A stretch of 64,000 nt of DNA from Anaerosporobacter faecicola (GCF_012070565.1 NZ_JAAQRO010000030.1:1-64000), one strand, 5' to 3'; shown: positions 43,875 to 53,663, counted from the stretch's first letter. The notes: a model not told the origin generated them from the sequence alone. Translations and numbers: made by a program.

Positions 43875-44807
43875 TTATTTTACGAAATGAGTTCCAGTTT
43901 TCCCTTTTACAGCAATCTTTGCTTTATCAAGGTTTGTAATGATTGCAGTATGGGAAGCATTCGTTGATACAAAATTAATGGCAGCTTCTACTTTTGGTTG
44001 CATGGAACCAGCAGCAAAATGTCCTTCTTCCATATACTTCTTAGCTTCCGTTGTGTTAACGGTATCAAGTGGAGTTTCATTCTCTTCTCCGAAATGCAAG
44101 CAGACACGATCCACTCCTGTTAATAGAAGCAAGGTATCTGCTTCAAGTAATTCAGCTAGTTTTGCGCTCACTAAGTCTTTTTCGATTACAGCACTGGCAC
44201 CTTTTAGTTTAGTTCCTTGCTCTAAAACTGGGATACCACCGCCACCACAAGCAATGACAACTTGACCAGCATCTACTAAAGTACGAATAGCATCAATCTC
44301 ATAGATGTCTATAGGCTTTGGAGCAGCTATTATTCTGCGGAATCCATCACCTTCAGGAATTACATAATTCCCTTTCTTTTCTTCTTCTTTTGCTTCTTCC
44401 GCAGACATGATTCGTCCAATCACCTTTGTTGGATTGTGAAAGGCAGGATCAAACGTATCTACGCGAACTTGCGTAATGATCGTTGAAACCGTTTTATAAA
44501 TCCCACGATTTAAAAGTTCTGTACGGATGGCATTTTGTAAGTCGTATCCGATGTATCCTTGACTCATTGCACTACAGATTGACATTGGTGCAACGGTCTG
44601 TTCTTTGTCAAGACGGCTGTATTCCGTCAAGGCTTTATGTATCATACCAACTTGAGGCGCATTACTATGCGTGATCACTACTTGATATTTGGCTTCGACC
44701 AAATCAGCGATAGCAACAGCAGCATTCTTAATCGCTTCTTGTTGTTTTGGAAATGTCTTTCCAAAGGAGCTGTGTCCTAAAGCAACTACAACTTTTTTGT
44801 TCTGCAT
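43875..44807 (-). CDS. arcC: carbamate kinase
   Basis: A protein of about 310 residues that interconverts carbamoyl phosphate plus ADP with ATP plus carbamate, usually the last step of arginine or agmatine/purine fermentation. Opening KKVVVALGHSSFGK, SNAPQVGMIHK, the segment VIACGGGGIPV, and AVIEKDLVSAKLAELLEADT are the carbamate kinase signatures. GAGGT upstream favours the second ATG (44807) over 44813. No arcA or arcB lies in the window, so the pathway it serves is unclear. Confidence 0.93.
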   Translation of the reverse strand: MQNKKVVVALGHSSFGKTFPKQQEAIKNAAVAIADLVEAKYQVVITHSNAPQVGMIHKALTEYSRLDKEQTVAPMSICSAMSQGYIGYDLQNAIRTELLNRGIYKTVSTIITQVRVDTFDPAFHNPTKVIGRIMSAEEAKEEEKKGNYVIPEGDGFRRIIAAPKPIDIYEIDAIRTLVDAGQVVIACGGGGIPVLEQGTKLKGASAVIEKDLVSAKLAELLEADTLLLLTGVDRVCLHFGEENETPLDTVNTTEAKKYMEEGHFAAGSMQPKVEAAINFVSTNASHTAIITNLDKAKIAVKGKTGTHFVK

Positions 44808-45409
44808 GGGCATTACCTCATTTCTTAATTATGTATTCCTAGAGAGTGTCTCATCATTATAAAATGATCAGGTATTTGTGAATGAAAGATTCCTAGTATT
44901 ATACAAGGAAGAATCGTTCAAACAGAGGCCAAACGGTGATTTGACTCTTTGATACTAATATAGCATAAAAAGAGGTGGATTCCAATGTGGTATTTGTAAT
45001 CTTTTCATTTTCTTTGGTTGCGTTAAGGAAAATTTCTAGTAATATATGTTCTTGCTTTGAACAAGTATGAAAGAAAAAGTAAGGCAAAAAAGTAGTAGTA
45101 ATTTATGAATAGGTATGATATAGTTATGTATATATTAAAAAAGTATAAAGAAAGTATAAAATATATATAAAATTACATAAATAAGCAAATTCGGTAAAAG
45201 TAAGTAAAGTACTAATAATTCAATAAACCATTATCAAATTGGTTTCCTTTCGCTAGTTCCTATATTTACATAAAGAACTAAGTTATGAAAAATCTAATCA
45301 TGGATAAATCTACATGGATAGGGAGAATGAAGGAAATGTTTAGATTACATGATGATTTAAGATGTGGAGGGGATTTCATAACAAAAAAAGAATAAAAGGA
45401 GGAATAACA
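44808..45409. other. long intergenic region
   Basis: About 600 AT-rich bases with no gene I trust. A 36-codon frame at 45285-45395 lacks a ribosome site. Poly-A/T stretches around 45120-45200 and a strong AAAGGAGGAATAACA ribosome site just before 45410. Divergent promoters for arcC and the small membrane gene must lie here, but none is near consensus. Confidence 0.5.
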
Positions 45410-45613
45410 ATGACACTTTTAGGAATCTTATTTTTATTAGTAGGAGCAGGGTTAGCAATCTATGGATATAGTTTGAACAACTCTGTAGAAGCACAATTAG
45501 AAAGTTTCTTCTCCAATGGTTCAACTAATCCTGGAACAATCTTTATCATCATTGGTATTGTTGTTGCTGTACTTGGAATTGTATTTATTTTGAAAAAAAA
45601 GAAACAACAATAG
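45410..45613 (+). CDS. small two-segment membrane protein, DUF3185-like
   Basis: Sixty-seven residues with two membrane segments (TLLGILFLLVGAGLAIYGY and PGTIFIIIGIVVAVLGIVFI) joined by a loop with NNSVEAQLESFFSNGS, and a basic tail KKKKQQ. This layout matches DUF3185-type small membrane proteins. ATG 45410 follows AAAGGAGG; an upstream in-frame ATG at 45362 has no site. The function is unknown. Confidence 0.75.
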   Translation: MTLLGILFLLVGAGLAIYGYSLNNSVEAQLESFFSNGSTNPGTIFIIIGIVVAVLGIVFILKKKKQQ

Positions 45614-45682
45614 AAAGTATATCATAGCATCAGCAATAAGAGAACTTAAAACGAATGAAAGAATGAGTGGGAGTATTGATAT

Positions 45683-45728
45683 GACTTAACTTTTCAAAAG
45701 TATATTTTGAGAAGTTAAGTCTTTTTTT
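45683..45728 (+). terminator. terminator of the small membrane protein gene
   Basis: gacttaacttttcaaaa pairs with ttttgagaagttaagtc (one G-T), five-base loop, T7 behind it. Confidence 0.9.
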
Positions 45729-45755
45729 CTATAATCGAAAAGTCCTCCGACTTTC

Positions 45756-45788
45756 CGCTTATAGAAACCCTCCGGGGGGATGCGCACT
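45756..45788. repeat. dispersed GC-rich repeat, copy 2
   Basis: aaaccctccggggggatgcg plus cact (45765-45788) matches the copy at 9575-9598 in 22 of 24 positions, with similar flanking on the left side. It lies directly behind a terminator in both respects non-coding. Confidence 0.6.
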
Positions 45789-45949
45789 CGCACATAAGGA
45801 AGATGTGAGATGGAGTTTACAGTGCTAAAAAGCAATCCTAGCATACTTCTGAAATTGGACAATGATTGAAAAAGATACTTAAAATTGTCTTTTTTACTCT
45901 TCAATCTTAAAAAAATTAAAATTTTTTCTAAGAAAAATCACAAAAATAG

Positions 45950-45977
45950 TTACAAATGATAGAAAATAATATATAAT
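45950..45977 (+). promoter_or_regulatory. possible promoter of the chemotaxis/signalling block
   Basis: TTACAA (45950-45955), 16-base spacer, TATAAT (45972-45977), about 155 bases before the first kinase gene. It looks like a housekeeping promoter; no motility sigma-factor (TAAA/GCCGATAA) pattern was seen. Confidence 0.45.
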
Positions 45978-46133
45978 ATATTTGTGTAGTGTAAATATTT
46001 GAAAATATTTTGTAACATAACAACTTACTAATGTTGAGATATGATGAAATACGAAACATAACAATTTTTTGGGATCGAATACTCTGACATAAATGCTTAA
46101 ACTTAGGGGTAAGGGAAGCAGAAGGTGATACAT

Positions 46134-47558
46134 ATGGATACAATATTAGAGAATGTTCCAATACAATTAATGGGGATAATGTTAGGCTTTGATGAGAATG
46201 GTACGGTCGTTTTATGCTCACCAAAAGCTATGGTAGAGTTCGGCTATGAGGAGACGGAAGAAGTTACAATTTATCAGCTATTTCCATGCTTTGAAGGAAA
46301 ATCAATAGAGAAAATAGGAGCAAGTCTGTGTAATTATGATGGCAATGAAGTTGCGTATCGTAAGAACCAGACTTGTTTTTTTTCACATATTAGTATGGTG
46401 GAATGGAAAAAGGATTCCGTCCACTATTTATGTACCATTGAAAATTTAGAGAATAAACAAAAGTTAGAGAAAGAAGTAAAACAGACTGAAAAAAAATTAG
46501 AAGATGCATTGCAAGCAAAATCGGAGTTAGTAGCCAATGTAACACATGAACTTCGAACGCCGGTTAATGGAATTAAAGGGCAGATCAATTATCTATTAGA
46601 ACAGACGTCTCTTGATGAAGAACAGACGAAAACATTACAGATTGTAAACCAGTGTTGTCTTAATATGGAGAAGATCATCAACAATTTATTGGATTTTTCT
46701 AAAATGGAAGCGGGAAAGTTTACTTTATCAATTGGAGAATTCTCTCTTCGTAATACGGTTCAACAAGCCATTGATACGAATATACGACAGGCAAATGCAA
46801 AAGGAATTTCCTTAAGTGCACATATATCGGAGCATATTCCGGATCGATTGTTTGGCGATCCTTTACGAATCGGACAGATCTTGAACAATCTCTTGTCAAA
46901 TGGAGTGAAATTCACACATTTTGGATCGGTGCGATTGGAAGTAGATAAGATTAGCAGTACAGGGAATAAAATAGAACTGTTTTTTATGGTTATCGATACA
47001 GGTATAGGAATTGCCCAAGAAAACAAAGATAAATTATTCAAGAGTTTTTCCCAAGTAGATGGGTCAATAACAAGAAAGTATGGAGGTACTGGACTAGGAC
47101 TTGCCGTTACAAAAGAATTGGTCAATATGATGTACGGAAACATATGGGTGGAGTCGGAAGCAGGTAAAGGTTCAACATTTGCATTTACCATATTTGTTCA
47201 AACAGATGAACAAAAAACAGAGACGGTAGAGATTACAAGTAGGTTAGGATTTCCACAATTAATCGCTTCAAGGGTACAGGAAGAGAACAGCATCGTTTAT
47301 CAATGGGGAAGTAAAGAGAATAGCCAGGAGTTTAAGAAGAATATGGAGAAATTAATTCTCTGTATTGAGATGGGAAACTGGGAAAGAGCAGAAACAATTG
47401 CAAAAGTAGTGAAAGACCTTGCAAAAGGTGCAGATATGGAAATTATCAAACAGATCTTCAAATTGGAAATGACAATACGAAGAGAGGATTATGAACGAAG
47501 TGTTAGTGAGTATGAAAAGGTAAAGAAAATGCTGCCTACCCTAGAAAAAGAGGAGTGA
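46134..47558 (+). CDS. sensor histidine kinase, soluble, with PAS-like sensor
   Basis: About 474 residues from ATG 46134 (AGAAGG upstream; a GTG at 46125 is less likely). An N-terminal PAS-like region (10-100), a coiled linker, HisKA with THELRTPVNGIKG (His near 139), N-box NNLLSNGVKF, G1 DTGIGIA and G2 GGTGLGLAV of an intact ATPase domain. The last 110 residues look like a histidine-less Hpt-type helical domain. No membrane segment, so it senses an internal signal. It begins the signalling block and is followed after six bases by a REC-HD-GYP gene, its probable partner. Confidence 0.88.
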   Translation: MDTILENVPIQLMGIMLGFDENGTVVLCSPKAMVEFGYEETEEVTIYQLFPCFEGKSIEKIGASLCNYDGNEVAYRKNQTCFFSHISMVEWKKDSVHYLCTIENLENKQKLEKEVKQTEKKLEDALQAKSELVANVTHELRTPVNGIKGQINYLLEQTSLDEEQTKTLQIVNQCCLNMEKIINNLLDFSKMEAGKFTLSIGEFSLRNTVQQAIDTNIRQANAKGISLSAHISEHIPDRLFGDPLRIGQILNNLLSNGVKFTHFGSVRLEVDKISSTGNKIELFFMVIDTGIGIAQENKDKLFKSFSQVDGSITRKYGGTGLGLAVTKELVNMMYGNIWVESEAGKGSTFAFTIFVQTDEQKTETVEITSRLGFPQLIASRVQEENSIVYQWGSKENSQEFKKNMEKLILCIEMGNWERAETIAKVVKDLAKGADMEIIKQIFKLEMTIRREDYERSVSEYEKVKKMLPTLEKEE

Positions 47559-47564
47559 GTACAT

Positions 47565-48638
47565 ATGAAGGAAGGGTTACAGGGAATAAAACCAAGAATC
47601 TTAGTTGTAGATGATATGGAAGCAAATCTATTGATCTTAAGCAGAATTATAGAGAGTCTAGGATATATTGCATTAACTGCAAAAAGCGTTAAACAGGCAA
47701 TATTAATATTACAAAAGGAATTACCACAAATCATCCTAACCGATTTATCTATGCCAGATATGAATGGATACGATTTTATATATCTATTAAAAGAGAATCA
47801 ATTGACGAAGGATATACCAGTTATTATTGTATCTGGATTAGATTCCTCTCCGGACAAAGTGAGAGGCTTTAAAGCAGGTGCAGTTGATTTTATACCAAAA
47901 CCATTTGAAGTGGAGGAGGTTAAAGTAAGGCTTGCTACCCATCTCAAGATCTATAGCATGCAGCAGGAGATGGAGATGTGTAACCAAAAACTAAATGTAA
48001 TGGTGCAAAAGCAGATGTTTCGAATCGAAGAAGAGCAAAGGAATATCCTGTATGCATTAGCCAGGTTAACGGAGTTTTCTGATGCCGAGGGAGGATATTC
48101 TCATCTATCCAATGTATCCAATAATGCAAGAATACTGGCTGAAAGCTTATCCTTAACCTTAGAATATGAAGATATCGTTACAACGGAATTCGTGGATACC
48201 ATCGAAATTGCTGCGTTGCTTCATGATATAGGTAAAATTAGTGTTCCGACCCGTATTCTTGGTAAACCAGGAAAACTTAGTAAAGCCGAGCAAGAGTTGA
48301 TTCAGGAACATACATCACAAGGTGCAAGGATCATTCATGAAATACAAAGATCTTGTGGAGAAAATCGATTTCTCAAAATGGCAGAAAGAATTGCACTTTC
48401 TCATCATGAAAGGTGGGATGGTCTCGGTTATCCCAATAGAATAAAGGGAGAGGATATTCCATTGGAAGCAAGGATCATTAATATTGTAGGTGTATTCGAT
48501 GTCTTGACGAATGAACAGGTATATCGTAGTAAAATCTCTCGAGCAGATGCATTAGAAATTATGGAAAACGAAGCAGGAAAAAGTTTTGATCCAAAGATTT
48601 TTCAGATTTTTGGAAAAATCATCAAACAGTTGCACTAA
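47565..48638 (+). CDS. response regulator with HD-GYP c-di-GMP phosphodiesterase domain (RpfG-like)
   Basis: 357 residues. The receiver domain (1-130) has acidic pocket Asp16-Asp17, phosphoacceptor Asp60 and Lys in IPKPFE. The HD-GYP domain (about 155-357) has HD at 220-221 (ALLHDIGK), HHE at 280-282 and GYP at 288-290 (RWDGLGYP), all conserved, so it should hydrolyse c-di-GMP when activated by phosphorylation. It is placed six bases after the kinase gene and directly before cheR, linking c-di-GMP turnover to the chemotaxis system. Confidence 0.93.
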   Translation: MKEGLQGIKPRILVVDDMEANLLILSRIIESLGYIALTAKSVKQAILILQKELPQIILTDLSMPDMNGYDFIYLLKENQLTKDIPVIIVSGLDSSPDKVRGFKAGAVDFIPKPFEVEEVKVRLATHLKIYSMQQEMEMCNQKLNVMVQKQMFRIEEEQRNILYALARLTEFSDAEGGYSHLSNVSNNARILAESLSLTLEYEDIVTTEFVDTIEIAALLHDIGKISVPTRILGKPGKLSKAEQELIQEHTSQGARIIHEIQRSCGENRFLKMAERIALSHHERWDGLGYPNRIKGEDIPLEARIINIVGVFDVLTNEQVYRSKISRADALEIMENEAGKSFDPKIFQIFGKIIKQLH

Positions 48639-48651
48639 GTAGGTAGAGAAT

Positions 48652-49455
48652 ATGTCAGAAAAAGAATTCTTAAGAATTGTTAATTTTATTGAACAAAGAT
48701 GTGGAATCATACTGATCGATAAAAGAGTATTAGTGAAAGGTCGATTAGAACCATATCTTATGAAGAATGGGTTCCATAGTTATACAGAGTATATGGACTA
48801 TGTGGAGCAAGATATTACAGGAAAAGAAGTAGAGAATCTAATCAATATCCTTACGACAAACCATACCTACTTCATGCGAGAAAAGGAACATTTTATCTAC
48901 TTAAAAGATAACGTACTTCCACAATTGAAGATAAGGGAGGAAAATAGCAAAGATATTCGAATCTGGTGTGGTGCTGCTTCAACTGGTGAAGAACCCTACA
49001 CACTTGCTATGATCATTCACGATTTCTTTGGGTTTGAATGGAAGGATTGGGATACGCAGATTCTTGCTACCGATATCTGTACGGATGCATTGAAGATCGC
49101 AATGACAGGTATGTATAGCAAAAGCCATATTGCAGAGATTCCTGAAAAATGGAAAAAACTCTACTTTAGAAAAAAGGACGACGAGTATGAGGTTATTCAG
49201 GAGATAAGGGATAACATTTTATTTCGAAGTTTTAATTTAATGTCACCTTTTCTATTTCGAAAACCTTTGCATGTTATATTTCTTCGTAATGTTATGATCT
49301 ACTTTGATAAGGAAACAAAGACAGAATTATTGAATAAAGTGTATGATGTGTTGATGCCAGGTGGGTATCTGTTCATAGGAGCAACGGAATCCATTAACCG
49401 ATCCATAATCCCATTTGAATACATTCAACCATCCGTTTATCGAAAACCATTATAA
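48652..49455 (+). CDS. cheR: chemotaxis protein methyltransferase CheR
   Basis: A 267-residue SAM-dependent methyltransferase that methylates glutamates of chemoreceptors. The N-terminal helical domain (1-75) includes TTNHTYFMREKEHF, and the SAM-binding domain starts with IRIWCGAASTGEEPYTLAM, followed by ILATDICTDAL and later VIFLRNVMIYFD. All standard. It lies 13 bases after the HD-GYP gene and 14 before cheB, in the same operon. The receptor it acts on is likely the MCP at 53665-55002. Confidence 0.95.
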   Translation: MSEKEFLRIVNFIEQRCGIILIDKRVLVKGRLEPYLMKNGFHSYTEYMDYVEQDITGKEVENLINILTTNHTYFMREKEHFIYLKDNVLPQLKIREENSKDIRIWCGAASTGEEPYTLAMIIHDFFGFEWKDWDTQILATDICTDALKIAMTGMYSKSHIAEIPEKWKKLYFRKKDDEYEVIQEIRDNILFRSFNLMSPFLFRKPLHVIFLRNVMIYFDKETKTELLNKVYDVLMPGGYLFIGATESINRSIIPFEYIQPSVYRKPL

Positions 49456-49469
49456 AGGAAGTAAGTACA

Positions 49470-50495
49470 ATGCGACGAATAAAAATACTTGTAGTGGAAG
49501 ACTCCATTGTTTTCCGAGAACTGTTGATAAGAATGTTAAAAACCGATCCAGTTCTTGATGTTGTAGCAACAGCTAATAACCCTTATGAAGCAAGGGATGC
49601 CATATTAGAGTATCATCCAGATGTAATGACATTGGATATTGAACTCCCAAGAATGAATGGAATTGAGTTTTTAAGAAAACTCATGCCACAATACCCGTTG
49701 CCTACCGTGGTGATTAGTGCATTATCGGAAGGGGTGTTTGAGGCTCTCGATGCGGGAGCTGTAGATTTTGTTAATAAACCTTCAGGCATGAATGGGAAGC
49801 AGTTAGCGGATTTCATGAGGAATGAACTGATCACAAAAGTAAAGATTGCATCTACAGTAAAGGTAGGTAATTTAAAGCGATTACCTTCTTCACCAGGAGG
49901 AAGAATAGCATCTGCTAGTAGCAGATCAAAGAAAATAATAGCGATTGGAGCTTCTACGGGTGGAACAGAAGCAATATTTGATGTAGTAAAGTGTTTTGAT
50001 CGAGATATCCCAGGAGTAGTCATCGTACAACATATGCCACCAGGTTTTACTAAAATGTATGCAGAACGTCTGAATAACCAATGTGTTGTTTCTGTAAAAG
50101 AAGCGCAGACTGGAATGCAGGTTTTACCGGGGCAAGTATTAATTGCACCAGGAGATGCCCATATGCGACTTATCCGAATGAATGGGGGATATCAGGTGGA
50201 GTGCAAAAAAGGAGAACGTGTTAGCGGTCATTGCCCTTCTGTGGATGTGTTGTTTGAATCTGTTGCAAAAGCAGCAGGTAAAGATGGGATTGGTGTGATC
50301 CTGACAGGTATGGGTGCAGATGGTGCACAAGGTTTATTAAACATGAGACAAGTCTCAGCTGAGACAATTGGTCAGAATGAAGCGAGTTGTGTTGTGTATG
50401 GAATGCCTAAAGTGGCTTACGAGATTGGTGCAGTAAAATATCAAATTCCCTTAAATGGAATTGCACAAAAAATCTACAGCCTTTTAGATAATTAA
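49470..50495 (+). CDS. cheB: chemotaxis protein-glutamate methylesterase CheB
   Basis: 341 residues. A receiver domain (1-120) with Glu10-Asp11, phosphoacceptor Asp56 and Lys103, then the methylesterase domain (about 150-341) with catalytic Ser162 (GASTGG), His188 (QHMPPGFT) and Asp284 (GMGADGA). Phosphorylation by CheA would activate receptor demethylation. The SD-supported start follows cheR by 14 bases. All key residues are present. Confidence 0.95.
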   Translation: MRRIKILVVEDSIVFRELLIRMLKTDPVLDVVATANNPYEARDAILEYHPDVMTLDIELPRMNGIEFLRKLMPQYPLPTVVISALSEGVFEALDAGAVDFVNKPSGMNGKQLADFMRNELITKVKIASTVKVGNLKRLPSSPGGRIASASSRSKKIIAIGASTGGTEAIFDVVKCFDRDIPGVVIVQHMPPGFTKMYAERLNNQCVVSVKEAQTGMQVLPGQVLIAPGDAHMRLIRMNGGYQVECKKGERVSGHCPSVDVLFESVAKAAGKDGIGVILTGMGADGAQGLLNMRQVSAETIGQNEASCVVYGMPKVAYEIGAVKYQIPLNGIAQKIYSLLDN

Positions 50496-50514
50496 CAAAA
50501 AGGGAGGGTGAAAA

Positions 50515-50910
50515 ATGCGAGTATTGGTTGCAGAGGATGATTTTCCTAGTAGAAAATCGCTCATGAGGTATCTAGCGCAATATGGCGAATGTGATGCCAC
50601 TGTAGATGGAATGGAAGTTACATTTGCATACATGATGGCATTAGATGAAGGAACTGGTTATGATCTAATTTGTTTGGATGTTATGATGCCGGTTTTGGAT
50701 GGGTATCAAGCGTTAAAAACAATACGAGACATGGAAAAGGAAAGAAATGTTCCGGAAGATAAAAAAGCTAAAATTGTCATGATGTCTGCCCTAAATGAAG
50801 AAAAGAATGTAAAGATGGCTTTTGAAATGGGCTGTTCTGCTTATTGTGCGAAACCAATTGACTTTAAAAAATTTGAAGAAGTATTAAGAAAATTAGATTT
50901 GATCCCATGA
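50515..50910 (+). CDS. CheY-like single-domain response regulator
   Basis: A 131-residue stand-alone receiver: acidic pocket Glu7-Asp8-Asp9, phosphoacceptor Asp55 (ICLDVMMP), Ser91 and Lys113 (CAKPID). AGGGAGG precedes the start. It lies between cheB and cheA and is the obvious output of CheA. Its target is not visible: there are no flagellar switch genes in the window, although the protein at 7233-7799 carries FliM-like N-terminal motifs. Compared with CheY it has an extra charged insert after residue 70 (EKERNVPEDKK). Confidence 0.9.
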   Translation: MRVLVAEDDFPSRKSLMRYLAQYGECDATVDGMEVTFAYMMALDEGTGYDLICLDVMMPVLDGYQALKTIRDMEKERNVPEDKKAKIVMMSALNEEKNVKMAFEMGCSAYCAKPIDFKKFEEVLRKLDLIP

Positions 50911-50922
50911 AAGGAGGGGGTT

Positions 50923-50988
50923 ATGAAAAAAGAATCGAGAAGGGAGGATGAAAAATGGCTGAAGAATTTAGTACAGAAGGTATGTTAG
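50923..50988 (+). CDS. possible 21-aa leader peptide overlapping the cheA start
   Basis: ATG 50923 directly follows a perfect AAAGGAGGGGG site and opens a 21-codon frame (MKKESRREDEKWLKNLVQKV...) that ends at 50988, 33 bases inside cheA in another frame. cheA has its own GGGAGG site. The mini-frame may couple or tune cheA translation, or the first site may simply be leftover. Confidence 0.35.
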   Translation: MKKESRREDEKWLKNLVQKVC

Positions 50989-53114
50989 ACATGTACCTCT
51001 ATGAAAACGGGCAGTTATTAGAACAAATGGAAGCAACCACCTTAGAGAAGAAAGATGACGAAAGCTTTGATGAAGCGACCATCAACGAATTCTTTCGTAT
51101 CATGCATACCATTAAGGGATCTTCTGCAGTTATGATGTATGATAACATCACAGAACTGGCTCACAAATTAGAAGATATCTTCTATTATATAAGAGAATCC
51201 CATCCAAAACATGTTCCACATATGGAAATGGTCGATTACATTTTTCAAGTAACTGATTTTATCACTGGTGAGTTTGAAAAGATTAAGAATGGAAACGAAC
51301 CAGATGGTTGTCCAGATGAACTAATCGAAGAGATTAAAGCTTTTTTGGAAAAGATTAAGAATAACATTGAGAAAGCAGGAGAAAAGGTACCAGAGAAAAA
51401 GGAAACAGATAACGTAGCACAATATTATGTAGCTCCTGTAGCCAATGTGAAGAGTCAGTTCTTTCTCTTACATATCTATTACAAGCCTGATACGCAGATG
51501 GCAAACTTAAGAGCATATTCTACAATATTTGCATTGAAAGATATTGCAGAGGATCTGCAATACACACCAGAGGATGTTGTATCCAATGCAGAGAGTTCCG
51601 ATCTGATCTTAGCAGAGGGATTTAAAATGCTGTTGCAGGCGCAGGCAAGTAAAGAAGAAGTAATGAAATTAGTTGATACCAGTTCAGAAATCTCATCGAT
51701 TGAGATTGATGAGATTAGTGGAGAAGACTTCTTAAAAGGATTTGCTGAGAATGAGGATAATAATGAAGTCATTGATCTTGTTTCTGATGTTTCTGTAATA
51801 CAGGAACGGGCAATGGCAAAACAAAAGGAAGAAGATAAGAACGAAGAAAAAAAATCCCCACAACCTGGCGACTATGTTATTAAGACAAAGGAAGCAGGTA
51901 AGAAAAAAGTCTTAGCCAAACAATCCAAGGAGAACAAGGAAAAACATCAACAGAACTTTATCAGCGTTAATGTAGAAAAGATGGATTCATTGATGGATCT
52001 AATTGGAGAAATCGTAATTGCCGAATCGGTTGTACTGCAAAATCCAGACTTAAAAGTTCCGGGATTGAATCTATCCAATTTCCAAAAAGCGGCGAGACAA
52101 TTGACCAAGTTTACCTCCGAAATGCAAGATGTCATCATGTCTATGCGTATGATGCCCCTTACGAATGTATTTCAAAAGATGAATCGTATCGTCTTTGATA
52201 CGTCAAGGAAATTAGGAAAAGAAATTGACCTACAGATTATAGGAGAGACAACAGAAGTTGATAAGAATATTATTGAGCATATCTCAGATCCTTTGATGCA
52301 TCTGATCCGAAACTCTGTGGATCATGGAATTGAGGATAGTAAGGAAGAAAGAATTGAAAAAGGAAAACCAGAGAAAGGTCAGGTTGTACTAGAAGCCAAG
52401 AATGAAGGCGGAAAAGTATTTATTATCGTTCGAGACGATGGCAAAGGTATGAATCCGAAGAAGATCTTTCAAAAGGCTCAAGAGAATGGCTTAATTAGTG
52501 ACAAAATGGTACAGTCCGACCTTACGGATAAGGAAATCTATCAATTCATTACCTATCCAGGATTTTCTACAAAAGAGCAAGTTACGGAAGTATCTGGACG
52601 TGGAGTTGGAATGGATGTCGTAGTGAAGAATATACAGGAAATTGGAGGAAGGCTGGATATTGAGTCAACGATGAATGAGGGAAGTACATTTACATTAAAG
52701 ATTCCTTTAACCTTAGCAATCATTGAAGGGGTTGTTATGGTAGTGGGAGAAACAACATTTGTAGTAGAGACAAGTGCTGTTAAGGAATTCCTTAGCATAA
52801 AGGAAACGAAGTTCATAAAGGAGCCAAATGGCGAAGAGTATGTAATGGTAAGAGAGGAATGTTATCCACTATTACGTATGGATGAACGGTATCATATTAA
52901 AGATGCAGGGCAGGAACCAGACAAAGCAATCATCATTATTCTAGAACATGAAGAAAAGAAAGTCTGTGTATTGGTTGATCGATTAATTGGGGAACAAGAG
53001 ATTGTTGTTAAACCAATACCTACCTATATCAAGCGTGTAGATGGAATTAGTGGTTGTACCCAATTAGGGGATGGCAGTTTAGCACTAATTCTTGATGTAG
53101 GTGGTCTTGTCTGA
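50955..53114 (+). CDS. cheA: chemotaxis histidine kinase CheA
   Basis: 719 residues with the class layout: P1 Hpt (1-110) with phospho-acceptor His51 (IMHTIKGSSAVM), P2 regulator-binding region (about 155-255), a long charged linker, P3 dimerisation (about 330-395), P4 kinase with N-box LIRNSVDHGIE near 450, VRDDGKGM, and SGRGVGMDVV, and P5 CheW-like domain to the end. Intact for trans-phosphorylation of the CheY-like protein and CheB. GGAGG before ATG 50955; the longer overlapping leader is described separately. cheW follows after 21 bases. Confidence 0.95.
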   Translation: MAEEFSTEGMLDMYLYENGQLLEQMEATTLEKKDDESFDEATINEFFRIMHTIKGSSAVMMYDNITELAHKLEDIFYYIRESHPKHVPHMEMVDYIFQVTDFITGEFEKIKNGNEPDGCPDELIEEIKAFLEKIKNNIEKAGEKVPEKKETDNVAQYYVAPVANVKSQFFLLHIYYKPDTQMANLRAYSTIFALKDIAEDLQYTPEDVVSNAESSDLILAEGFKMLLQAQASKEEVMKLVDTSSEISSIEIDEISGEDFLKGFAENEDNNEVIDLVSDVSVIQERAMAKQKEEDKNEEKKSPQPGDYVIKTKEAGKKKVLAKQSKENKEKHQQNFISVNVEKMDSLMDLIGEIVIAESVVLQNPDLKVPGLNLSNFQKAARQLTKFTSEMQDVIMSMRMMPLTNVFQKMNRIVFDTSRKLGKEIDLQIIGETTEVDKNIIEHISDPLMHLIRNSVDHGIEDSKEERIEKGKPEKGQVVLEAKNEGGKVFIIVRDDGKGMNPKKIFQKAQENGLISDKMVQSDLTDKEIYQFITYPGFSTKEQVTEVSGRGVGMDVVVKNIQEIGGRLDIESTMNEGSTFTLKIPLTLAIIEGVVMVVGETTFVVETSAVKEFLSIKETKFIKEPNGEEYVMVREECYPLLRMDERYHIKDAGQEPDKAIIIILEHEEKKVCVLVDRLIGEQEIVVKPIPTYIKRVDGISGCTQLGDGSLALILDVGGLV

Positions 53115-53135
53115 ATATAGAGAGGAGCTGAGATA

Positions 53136-53663
53136 ATGGAAGAAAATATGGAGGAATACGAAGAAGATACGCAGGAAGGAAAGTATCTAACATTTCGTTC
53201 GGGAAATGAGTATTTTGGATTAGAGATCCGTATTGTCCAAGAAATTATTGGCATACAGAAGATTGCAGAAATTCCAGAAACGGAAGATTATATCAAAGGA
53301 TTAATCAATCTACGAGGGAAAATCATACCAGTAATTGATGTAAGAATACGATTTAAGCAGGAACCATTTGAGTATACGGATCGAACTTGCATTATTATTA
53401 TATCAGTTAAGAATACAGTTGTAGGTTTAATCGTTGAGAATATTGCAGAAGTAGTAACGATCAATAAGGAGGACATCGCTCCACCGCCATCTTTGACACA
53501 TGGAAATGCTAAGAACAAATATGTGTATGGATTGGGGAAAGTAGGAGACTCGGTAAAACTTCTATTAGATCCAGAAAAACTTATTAATAACGAAGAAATC
53601 ACACTATTTGAGAGGGTAACGGAAGAAGCTGAAATGGCTACGGAAGAAGGGAGAAGTGAATAA
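53136..53663 (+). CDS. cheW: chemotaxis coupling protein CheW
   Basis: A 175-residue adaptor linking CheA to the receptor. An acidic N-terminus ([15 protein letters not shown]) is followed by the CheW fold: [20 protein letters not shown], then [15 protein letters not shown] with the usual NLRG motif ([10 protein letters not shown]), and [19 protein letters not shown] lies before the start. It sits between cheA and the receptor gene; the C-terminus carries an additional Glu-rich tail. Confidence 0.93.
   Translation: MEENMEEYEEDTQEGKYLTFRSGNEYFGLEIRIVQEIIGIQKIAEIPETEDYIKGLINLRGKIIPVIDVRIRFKQEPFEYTDRTCIIIISVKNTVVGLIVENIAEVVTINKEDIAPPPSLTHGNAKNKYVYGLGKVGDSVKLLLDPEKLINNEEITLFERVTEEAEMATEEGRSE

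Noticed and set aside
44808-45409. T-box or other leader RNA, and small frames at 44899-45087 (minus) and 45285-45395 (plus)
   Set aside because: No GGGTGGNACCGCG block; both frames lack ribosome sites and have shadow-like composition.
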